A stretch of DNA of 10,867 bases from Chloroflexota bacterium. GTDB taxonomy: Bacteria; Chloroflexota; Limnocylindria; Limnocylindrales; CSP1-4. Shown here piece after piece: positions 1 to 6,333 of this stretch. The DNA is taken from contig JAJYJR010000139.1 of NCBI GenBank assembly GCA_021789355.1, forward strand, positions 1 through 10,867, read 5' to 3'. The notes beneath the pieces were generated by a model that was not told the origin of the DNA, made no database searches, and saw only the letters and a program-made list of their open reading frames with translations. Numbering within the stretch: the stretch's first letter is position 1; every line of letters begins with the position of its first letter. A program made the translations under genes and the position numbers.

Positions 1-748
1 CTACCCCTATTGCTGGTTGGACGCGACCTACGTGAAGGTGCGGGACGCCGGTCGGGTGGTCAGCATGGCCTGCCTGGTGGCGATCGGGGTGGCCGCCTCG
101 GGTGAGCGCCGGGTCCTGGGTCTCGAGTTGGCCGCCTCGAACGACGAGGGCAACGCCTGGGCGGGCTTCGTGCGGGGGCTCCTCGAGCGCGGCCTCTCGG
201 GGGTGCGCCTGGTGGTCAGCGACGCCCACCGGGGCATCGTGGAGGCCGTGCACGCCCAGCTCCTGGGTGCCGCCTGGCAGCGCTGCAGAGTCCATGCCAC
301 CCGCAACGCGCTCGACCTCGTGCCGCGGGGCTCCCAGGACATGGTGGCGGCCGCGATCCGCACCGTGTTCGAGCAGCCCGACGAGCCTTCCGCCGCGGAG
401 CAGCTGCGCCGGGTGGCGGATGGCCTGGCCCCCCGCTTCCCCGCGGTCGCCGACCTGCTGCTCGAGGCCGAGGCGGATCTCCTCGTCCACCTCACCTTCC
501 CCGAGGCCCATCGCCGCCAGATCCGAAGCACGAACCCGCTGGAACGCCTGAACAAGGAGGTGAAGCGGCGCACGGCGGTGGTGGGCATCTTCCCCACCCG
601 CGCCAGCGTGCTGCGCCTGGTCGGGATGGTGCTCGCCGAGCAGGACGACGAGTGGCAGGACGGCCGGCGTTACTTCAGCCCGGAGTCGATGGCCTTGATC
701 GACGCCGTGCCCAAGGAGGAGGTGCCGGCGCTGCTGATGGCGAGCTGA
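1..748 (+). CDS. IS256-family (mutator-type) transposase, 3' part
   Basis: This is the catalytic and C-terminal part of a DDE transposase that performs cut-and-paste or copy-out transposition of its own element. The frame is open to the left edge (first whole codon at base 2), so the N-terminal DNA-binding part lies outside. Seen directly: LDATYVKV with the first catalytic Asp at 20-22, VVSDAHRG with the second Asp at 221-223, and STNPLERLNKEVKRR with the Glu at 542-544. The C/H-type block WQRCRVHATRN lies between them, which is typical of IS256/MULE transposases. The ending (GRRYFSPESM) and the stop at 746-748 look natural, so the copy is intact as far as visible. A GTG/TTG start inside this frame would be artificial. 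Family assignment is certain; activity cannot be judged without the 5' part. Confidence 0.95.
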   Translation, partial: YPYCWLDATYVKVRDAGRVVSMACLVAIGVAASGERRVLGLELAASNDEGNAWAGFVRGLLERGLSGVRLVVSDAHRGIVEAVHAQLLGAAWQRCRVHATRNALDLVPRGSQDMVAAAIRTVFEQPDEPSAAEQLRRVADGLAPRFPAVADLLLEAEADLLVHLTFPEAHRRQIRSTNPLERLNKEVKRRTAVVGIFPTRASVLRLVGMVLAEQDDEWQDGRRYFSPESMALIDAVPKEEVPALLMAS

Positions 749-804
749 CGAGATGACGGGCGCGAGGAGGCCGCGCTGTTACACCACGAACTGGGACTTG
801 ACCA
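1..804 (+). mobile_element. IS256-family insertion sequence, right-hand portion
   Basis: The element consists of the transposase 3' part plus a short non-coding tail. About 30 bp after the stop codon, at 778-804, is GTTACACCACGAACTGGG followed by ACTTGACC. This resembles the ACACNN...GGAC..GACC pattern that I recall from ends of many IS256-family elements, so the element boundary is probably near here. The left end is outside the window, so the inverted repeat cannot be paired and the exact end and target duplication cannot be defined. The element marks the left border of the accessory region. Confidence 0.6.
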
Positions 805-1144
805 CGCCATGGGAGCCGCTTCCCACGTGGTCGGCACGGACCTCGGCCTGACCTACGGCCCTTGAAGCAGCACGGGCACTCCCCTGAACCACGCTCTGTC
901 CGCGACGTCCCGCCGGCCCTTCCGATTGCATTTCCGCACCCTCGCCCCGGCTATGGTCGGGAAGGACCTCCTTCTGATCGGCTGGGGCCGGGACGGCGCG
1001 AAGCACGAATCGGACCGGCCTTGGGCGACTCCTTTTCGGGACGGGCCGACGCAGCCAGCAGGTCCGTGACAGCTCCTGTGGCTCGCGGCCTTGGGGCTGA
1101 CGTAGACTCACCGGAAAGTCAGCGGGCTGCCTCGGAGGCGAGAA
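805..1144. other. Intergenic stretch without a supported gene
   Basis: Open frames on both strands here have Arg/Pro-rich, low-quality translations and no recognisable domain. A TAGACT hexamer at 1103-1108 could be a -10 element for the gene starting at 1145, but no good -35 partner is present at 16-18 bp. I see no tRNA, terminator or repeat that I can support. Confidence 0.5.
1134..1138 (+). promoter_or_regulatory. Ribosome binding site fixing a TTG start
   Basis: GGAGG lies 6 nt upstream of TTG at 1145-1147. It supports the rare TTG start over any downstream codon, and the protein then begins in the form usual for the family (Met-x-x-x-x-x-F...KYGGYASWA-like). Confidence 0.7.
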
Positions 1145-1735
1145 TTGATCGACCGCGAAACGTTCGATCTGATCAAGAGGAAGCATGGCGGGTACGCCAG
1201 CTGGGCTGTCTGGGCGGAGTCCAGCGGAAGTCGGAAGGATTGGCTCGCCGACCCGGACATCCTTGATCCAGACAGGAACTCAACGCTCCTGGCGGAGTTG
1301 AAGAACGACGTCGTGATGCTCGGTCTCAACCAGTCTGGGCGTGAGATCGAGCGACCATTCGGCAACTTCCACGATTACAACCGCCACGGCCACGACTACA
1401 AGATCCCCTTTGCCTTCGCGGACACGGACTACCGGGGCGCCTACATGACGGATCTGATCAAGGTCCCAGAGCTCGAGTCGGGCAACCTTGCCCGCCGCCT
1501 CCGCGCTGACCCATCGCTGGTCGAGGCCAGCCTCAGCAAGCTACGGGAGGAGCTCGACGACCTCGGCGGTCCGCCACCGACGTTGATCGCGTTCGGCGGG
1601 CTCACGTATCGGCTTGCGCGGCGGCATGCGGATGCGAGTTGGTACTCGACTCTGCGGCGAGTGACGCACTACAGCGCGTGGCAGTTCACCGCCGAGGAGT
1701 ACCGGGGCCGCGTCCGGGCTGAACTCGGCCTGTGA
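1145..1735 (+). CDS. Conserved protein of unknown function, possibly uracil-DNA-glycosylase-like fold
   Basis: A 196-residue protein of an uncharacterised but widespread bacterial family. Visible blocks are an N-terminal GGYASWAVWAE (15-25), a beta-strand ending in VVMLGLNQSG (56-65), RPFGNFHD (70-77), an invariant-looking GAYMTDLIK (98-106), LIAFGG near 147-152, and VTHYSAW (173-179). A hydrophobic strand ending in GLN near the front, a second strand (LIAFG), and a His-containing loop near the C-terminus follow the order of the uracil-DNA glycosylase superfamily (motif A GxNP, then the HPSP loop). That relation is my inference from motif order, not a demonstrated homology. There is no signal peptide or membrane segment, so the protein is probably cytoplasmic. 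The gene looks intact, with a good ribosome binding site before a TTG start. It stands alone, between the IS256 end and a broken reductase gene. Confidence 0.8.
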   Translation: MIDRETFDLIKRKHGGYASWAVWAESSGSRKDWLADPDILDPDRNSTLLAELKNDVVMLGLNQSGREIERPFGNFHDYNRHGHDYKIPFAFADTDYRGAYMTDLIKVPELESGNLARRLRADPSLVEASLSKLREELDDLGGPPPTLIAFGGLTYRLARRHADASWYSTLRRVTHYSAWQFTAEEYRGRVRAELGL

Positions 1736-1846
1736 CGGCAGCCGAACCGACATGATCAACGAGCGCCTATGGAATGCCCTAGAACGGTTGCCTAGCCTGG
1801 GCCGACTAGGGTCAGGAGGATCCGCTTCGAGGGCAATCCAAGACCA

Positions 1847-2380
1847 ATGCGCGATCTGACCACGGATCTCTTCGTCAGCCTCGACGGCTATGCGAAAGGA
1901 GAGCATGCCGGGTCGTATTTCGACATGTACGGCCCCGAGCTCGGGCGGTGGATCGACGAGCACCTCGCCGAGCCGCAGGTCCTCCTCATGGGCCGGGTGA
2001 CGTACGAGGTGCTCTCGCCGATGGCGCGGTCGGCATCGGAGGCAGGCGCGCAGCCGAGCCGCATGGACGAGCTGCCGAAGATCGTCCTGTCGCAGACGCT
2101 GCGCGAACCTCTGCCTGGCCCAACGCGCGCGTCGTGGCGGGCGACCCGGCGACCGTCATCGAGAACCTCAAGCAGGCCGATGGCGATCCGCTGCGCACGA
2201 TCGGCAGCGTCTCGCTGGTCCGCAACCTCCTCAGCCTGGGGCTCGTCGACCGGCTGCGGCTGGTCGTCTTCCCGATCGTGCTCGAACGCAGTCCCCGCCT
2301 GATTCGGATCGAATGTGGCCGATGGCGCCCTCCCCGTGGACGTTGCGGGATCAGGGTGCTGACGGCCGGTATTCGAGCAG
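1847..2380 (+). pseudogene. RibD C-terminal/dihydrofolate-reductase-like protein, frameshifted
   Basis: Remnant of a small NADPH-dependent reductase of the RibD C-terminal/YyaP-YwjB group (DHFR fold). From ATG 1847 the first frame gives LFVSLDGYAKG, LLMGRVTYEVLSPM and KIVLSQTLREPL, all classic family blocks. At about 2112-2118 the similarity jumps by one base to another frame: WPNARVVAGDPATVIENLKQ, then TIGSVSLVRNLL and LVDRLRLVVFPIVL. A single missing base after the codon for L in REPL restores continuity. Near 2300-2360 it moves again (FGSNVADGALPVDVAGSG, then GVLT), which suggests at least one more indel. The uninterrupted first frame stops at 2302 after a junk tail. There is no strong Shine-Dalgarno at normal spacing. 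The gene is almost certainly non-functional, unless the indels are assembly errors. The downstream end is approximate. Confidence 0.8.
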
Positions 2381-3014
2381 GAGGAGTCGCCCATTCGTTG
2401 ACGGACCGCTTTCGGCTGCAGGCCCTGCATCCAGGCGATGGTCGACCTGCGCGAGGGCGTCCGTTGATCGAACCGGTGGCGAACGCGACGAGGTCACGAA
2501 TCGGCCCCATCGCCGGGCGGCTCGGGACCGGACAGCGCACGGCCACAGCCGCCGCAGAACCTCTCGCCGGCGGTGCGCCGACGACCGCAGGACGGGCAGA
2601 AGGCGGCCGGACCTTCCCTGGCCACGATGATGTCCGCTGCCCAGCAGCGGGCAGAAGGGCCGTTCGGCCCGTCCGCCTGCGTCGCGCCGCCGTTCTCCCC
2701 GGGTCCAGGCGCGCAGGTCATCGCCGGTCCTTGACCGCAGGCCGTGCACGCCGAAGCTCCGGCGATCGCACGAGGAGCCCAACCGTTTGTGCCGTTGGAA
2801 CTTGGCTCGCGCATGCGCAACCGAAGTCCCAACTTGACGATGCGCAATCCTCGAACCCCTCCCCCGTGAGTGATATCGAGACACGCTCTCGCCCGGCGGC
2901 CCGCCTGTTGACCCGGATTGAACGCCGCACCTGTTGAGTCCACGTTCGGCGGGCTACTCGCCAACCGTATCGGCGCGCAAGCTGTCGGAGTTGCCGACCC
3001 GCCGGGGTGGCCCG
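2381..3014. other. Decayed or non-coding stretch
   Basis: Apart from the zinc-ribbon fragment noted separately, nothing here reads as a gene. Long open frames exist on both strands because of the high GC content, but their translations are Arg/Ala/Pro-rich and lack domain blocks. Downstream of the dprA-like stop, the minus strand can form an imperfect hairpin (GCCACCC / GGGTCGGC, one bulge) at about 2995-3014. No U-run follows it, so I do not call it a terminator. Confidence 0.45.
2494..2602 (-). pseudogene. Zinc-ribbon coding fragment (CxxC...CxxC)
   Basis: The last 35 codons of a minus-strand frame read FCPSCGRRRTAGERFCGGCG, then RALSGPEPP and a stop. Two CxxC knuckles about 13 residues apart, with the FCGGCGRAL ending, are the hallmark of small structural zinc ribbons that occur at the ends of many bacterial signalling and membrane proteins. 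Upstream in the same frame there is a lone CTACG but nothing recognisable, and I see no start with a ribosome binding site. It may be a relic of a larger gene or a very small zinc-ribbon protein. The motif is clear; the status of the gene is not. Confidence 0.4.
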
Positions 3015-4091
3015 TCACCGTGTGCGACGCGGCCCGCGCTTTCGGTGCTGATGTCCGGTCGCCAGCGGCTCCTCCTCGCCAAAGAGCGTTTCCTGCCGCG
3101 TCCCCCCTACGTCGACAGCTGACGCGGCCGGTGCACGGCTGTTTTCAGGGCGGCCCACGACCGAACGCAGGCGCTCGACCGAGACCTCGTCCATCGGACG
3201 AGCACCGCGTTCGACGAGCGCCCTATTCCCCGGCACGGCGCCTTCTCCGGTCCACGCAAAGACGGGAACCCAGCCCTGGTCGAGTGCCTCGATGGCTCCA
3301 GCCCAGGTGCCACCTCTCTCCTTGGTCGAACACACAACAACGGCCGCGACCGAGAGGCAGTAGATGAGCTTGTTACGGCCCATCGCAAACCCTCGCGAGA
3401 ACGGCACCGAGGGACCGTAGGGGCAGAGAAGCACGAGTTGGCCATTCGCCACCGCTTGACGCACCGCCGGCTCGCGGAGCCTGCGCTCCAAGCTGTCCGC
3501 GACGACGGCGATGCACGTGCCTCCGGTTCCGAGCGCGGCCGAAGTCGCAGACGCGTCGACTCCCTTCGCCCCTCCGGAGACCACCCCGAGGCGTCCCCGC
3601 GCCGCAGTCTTCGCGATCTGCCCGGCGACGCCGCTCAACGTCTCATCGACGTCGCGAGATCCAACGATGGCAAGGCCGTCCTTCGCAAGCGAGGCAACGT
3701 CACCGCTTCCGAACAGTACGGGTGGCGCGCCGGATCCGAGACGCGCAACGAGTGCCCGCGGATACGCGGGCGAGGCCTGGTCGAGGAACCAGATGCCACG
3801 AGCCGCGAGCCGGTCGACTGCGAGGCTCACTTGTCCGGCACGAGCCAAGAGGCTCGCGAGATTCCCGGCACGATCGGGATCGAGATCGAGCATCGACGCG
3901 ATGTGATCGCCATTCATCCCGATCAGGGCGCTCGGAGCGATCCCCCGCTCTGCCAGTCGTTCGCGAAGGGACGCGTACGCAGTTGGTCCGAGTGGCCTGG
4001 GCGAGCCGGCGGCTGATGAGGGCATCGCCAGGCGCGTCGTGAGGAGTACGGTCGCGATCGCGTCTGGGCCGGGGGCAGCGGGTGCCGTCAC
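3015..4091 (-). CDS. DprA-like DNA-processing protein (SLOG/Rossmann family)
   Basis: A 358-residue DprA/Smf relative. Classical DprA binds single-stranded DNA and loads RecA during transformation; related SLOG-fold proteins act in nucleotide- or DNA-sensing conflict systems. Residues 30-110 are helical and SAM-like (LASLLARAG, then GIWFLDQASPAYP, the usual lead-in YPxxL). The Rossmann core runs from IVGSRD (142-147) through VVSGGAKGVDA (170-180) to PYGPSVPFSRGF and GRNKLIY (238-244), the counterparts of the DprA GSR, SGxAxGID and RNRIIxGLS blocks. The C-terminal winged helix of transformation DprA is missing. Instead there is a basic, disordered tail containing QETLF (333-337), which resembles a sliding-clamp-binding pentapeptide. 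The start is GTG at 4091, overlapping the recQ-like stop in GTGA; an upstream start at 4166 would overlap the helicase by 79 bp and adds an Arg/Pro-rich stretch. It is probably translationally coupled to the helicase. Its job with that partner is unknown. Confidence 0.88.
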   Translation of the reverse strand: MTAPAAPGPDAIATVLLTTRLAMPSSAAGSPRPLGPTAYASLRERLAERGIAPSALIGMNGDHIASMLDLDPDRAGNLASLLARAGQVSLAVDRLAARGIWFLDQASPAYPRALVARLGSGAPPVLFGSGDVASLAKDGLAIVGSRDVDETLSGVAGQIAKTAARGRLGVVSGGAKGVDASATSAALGTGGTCIAVVADSLERRLREPAVRQAVANGQLVLLCPYGPSVPFSRGFAMGRNKLIYCLSVAAVVVCSTKERGGTWAGAIEALDQGWVPVFAWTGEGAVPGNRALVERGARPMDEVSVERLRSVVGRPENSRAPAASAVDVGGTRQETLFGEEEPLATGHQHRKRGPRRTR

Positions 4092-6148
4092 TGGAGGTCC
4101 CGCGTCGCCGCGGCCGCGAGCGCGAACGGGTGGACGGCCGACACGCCCCGCTCGCGCAGCAGCCACCCGGCGACGGTGAGCGTCCAGCGGGAGTCCACCA
4201 CGTCATCGACGAGCAGCACGGGCCCGGTCGGCACGTCGCCAATGACCTGGAGGCTCGCCAAGACGTTCTCGCACTGCTTCGTGCTGTTCTCCAACGACTT
4301 CTGCTCCGGCATGAGCCTCGCTGCGAGGACGTGGCTGAATGGCAACCCGAGCCGCGCGGCGAGTGCCTCGGCGAACGCGCCGACGAGGCCAGGGTGTCGG
4401 CGTGAGGGTATCGCGGTGACCCACGATGGTGCGGGCTCAGGCCGCCACGATCCGCGGATCACCTCGGCGGCAGCCTCGACGAGATCGGGCGAGAAGCGAC
4501 CAGCTTCGTACTTGCCGGCCTTGACCAGGCGTCCCCAGCCGGCATCGCCGTAGATCGCCAGCGCGCGACCCTCGCAGTTGGGATGCGTGATCGCTCCCGG
4601 AAGCGGGCCAGCACCAGGCCATCGCAAGCGGGCATGGATCGGCCGGTCGGCGTGGCGGAGGAACGCCTGGGCTTCGACGACCAGCTGTGGATCCGGGGTC
4701 CGCGGGAGGAGTTCGCCGGCCTCGGGCGCACAGCGTCCGCAGTTCGCCGCCTCCGGGTCATCGAGGGCCCGGGCCAGGAATGCCATCAGGCAGCCTTCGT
4801 GCGACACGTACTCGGTCATCTGGGCGAGTTCGGTGCGCCGCGTCTCGGTCACGCGCTCGATCCGCTCGACATCGGGGTGCCACGCATTCGGCGTCCGGAA
4901 GTACCGCGAGCGCTCGCGCGCTACCGCACCATCGATCTCCAGGAGTTTCAGCGCCTTCTCGATCTGCGACCGTCGGAGGTTGACGTGCGCCTCGAGATCG
5001 CTGGGGCACGCGCCGCGGCTTCCGGGCCACGACTCGAGCGCGGCCAGGACGCGCTCCATGTGAGCCGCAGGCGGAAAAGCGGTGTCGATGAAGTAGGCCG
5101 CGATCTCGTCGTCCTCGCGCCCGTTGAGGACGATGCCGAGGGCATCGTCGAGCGCCCGGCCGGCGCGGCCAACCTGCTGGTAATAGGCGATGACCGAGCC
5201 CGGACGCTGGAAATGGATGACGAAGGCGAGATCGGGCTTGTCGAAGCCCATGCCGAGCGCCGTGCTGGCGACAAGCACCTTGAGGTCGTTCGTCAGCAGC
5301 GTGTCCTCGAGTTCGATGCGCCTGGGGCCATCGAGCCCGGCGTGGTACGCCGCGGCGCGAACGCCCCGTCCCTGAAGCCAGCGGGCAACCCGCTCGGTGT
5401 CGGCAACCGTGAGGCAGTAGATGATGCCGGCGCCGGGGAGATGCGGGATGTGCTCGGCCAGCCAGGCGAGCCGTTCCGCGGAATCGCGCAGCGTGATGGC
5501 CTGCAGCCGGAGCGACGTTCGGGCCAGCGGGCCGCGGATCACGCGGATATCGGAGCCGAGCTGCTCTGCCACATCGGCAACCACCCGGTCATTGGCGGTC
5601 GCGGTGGTAGCGAGCAGCGGGATACCCCGCGGCAGCGTTCGGATGAGGCGTCCGATCCGGCGGTAGTCGGGGCGGAAGTCATGGCCCCAATCGGAGATGC
5701 AGTGCGCCTCGTCCACGACGAAGAGCCCGATTCCGCCCTGGACGGCGGGCAGCATCCTCGCCATGAAGTCTTCATTGGCCAACCGCTCGGGCGAGATCAA
5801 CAGGACGTCGCATGACCCGTCGTGGAGCGCTTCCACGGCATCCGTCCAGTCCTCGACGTTGCTGGAGTTCACGGTGATCGCCTTCAGGCCCAGGCGCTCG
5901 GCCATCGCGATCTGGTTGCGCATCAGGGCGAGGAGCGGGCTGATGACGAGCGTCGGTCCGGCACCCGCGTCGCGCAGAAGCCGCGTGGCCATCCAGTAGA
6001 CCAGGCTCTTACCCCACCCCGTGCGCTGCACCACGAGGACCCGCGCCCGTTCCCGGGCGATGGCCTCGATGGCCTCCCGCTGCCCAGTCCGGAACTCGTG
6101 GTCCGGTCCGAGCATCCGGGCCAGCAGTTGGTCGAGGTGATCGGTCAC
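4088..6148 (-). CDS. RecQ-family DNA helicase fused to C-terminal phosphoribosyltransferase domain
   Basis: A 686-residue ATP-dependent 3'-5' superfamily 2 helicase. Seen directly: Q-motif region FRTGQREAI (19-27), Walker A QRTGWGKS (41-48, against the usual MPTGGGKS), DEAHCISDWGHDFRP (146-160), ATTATA (180-185), STALGMGFDKPD (295-306) and motif VI QQVGRAGRA (324-332). A reduced zinc site follows (C453, C470, C473); the fourth Cys of canonical RecQ is not where expected. HRDC is absent. In its place the C-terminus has a phosphoribosyltransferase fold with the PRPP-binding motif VLLVDDVVDSRWTL (644-657), similar to ComFC/GntX-type domains. The start is GTG at 6148 with GAGG at a spacing of 7 nt. 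It is the first gene of a two-gene operon with the dprA-like gene (4-bp overlap) and is divergent from the OLD nuclease gene. The PRTase may bind a nucleotide ligand rather than catalyse; that is inference. Confidence 0.93.
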   Translation of the reverse strand: MTDHLDQLLARMLGPDHEFRTGQREAIEAIARERARVLVVQRTGWGKSLVYWMATRLLRDAGAGPTLVISPLLALMRNQIAMAERLGLKAITVNSSNVEDWTDAVEALHDGSCDVLLISPERLANEDFMARMLPAVQGGIGLFVVDEAHCISDWGHDFRPDYRRIGRLIRTLPRGIPLLATTATANDRVVADVAEQLGSDIRVIRGPLARTSLRLQAITLRDSAERLAWLAEHIPHLPGAGIIYCLTVADTERVARWLQGRGVRAAAYHAGLDGPRRIELEDTLLTNDLKVLVASTALGMGFDKPDLAFVIHFQRPGSVIAYYQQVGRAGRALDDALGIVLNGREDDEIAAYFIDTAFPPAAHMERVLAALESWPGSRGACPSDLEAHVNLRRSQIEKALKLLEIDGAVARERSRYFRTPNAWHPDVERIERVTETRRTELAQMTEYVSHEGCLMAFLARALDDPEAANCGRCAPEAGELLPRTPDPQLVVEAQAFLRHADRPIHARLRWPGAGPLPGAITHPNCEGRALAIYGDAGWGRLVKAGKYEAGRFSPDLVEAAAEVIRGSWRPEPAPSWVTAIPSRRHPGLVGAFAEALAARLGLPFSHVLAARLMPEQKSLENSTKQCENVLASLQVIGDVPTGPVLLVDDVVDSRWTLTVAGWLLRERGVSAVHPFALAAAATRDLQ

Positions 6149-6333
6149 AGCTCCGCCTCGCTCAGGGTCTCAACGAGCCCATAGGGCGGGACGCCGTACC
6201 GCCTATCGTCGCATTCTTCGGCTACCTCGACCCGGCCGTGCACGCACCCGGTCCAGGGTGTCGGCAGATCGTCGTCGGCCCCGGTTTCCTAATCGCGGCT
6301 TCTTCGCCAACCACCCTTGCTACGCTGTCAGAC
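6149..6333. promoter_or_regulatory. Divergent intergenic region between recQ-like and OLD genes
   Basis: A 185-bp region that must carry promoters for both the minus-strand helicase operon and the plus-strand nuclease. No strong sigma70-like pair is visible on the helicase side; TATGGG on the minus strand at about 6179-6184 is only a weak -10 candidate. No convincing operator palindrome is seen. Confidence 0.5.
6321..6326 (+). promoter_or_regulatory. Candidate -10 element of a leaderless OLD transcript
   Basis: TACGCT fits the TANNNT -10 pattern of high-GC bacteria. It ends 7 nt before GTG at 6334, so transcription would start at or next to the start codon. No purine-rich Shine-Dalgarno lies upstream of that GTG, which agrees with leaderless translation. 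No clear -35 is seen. Confidence 0.4.

Noticed and set aside
862..1266. 134-codon plus-strand open frame before the UDG-like gene
   Set aside because: Arg/Pro/Gly-rich translation, no ribosome binding site, and it overlaps the well-supported 1145 gene in another frame.
2840..2870. tRNA-like T-loop (TCGAACCCC)
   Set aside because: No matching 5-bp T stem, anticodon arm or acceptor stem can be folded around it on either strand.
1948..2937. 329-codon plus-strand open frame
   Set aside because: Only about 2115-2290 matches the reductase (as the frameshifted continuation). The remainder is Arg/Pro/Gly-rich without domain blocks.
4583..5815. 410-codon plus-strand open frame
   Set aside because: It is antisense to the RecQ helicase, whose motifs are complete in the other strand; it is a frame shadow.
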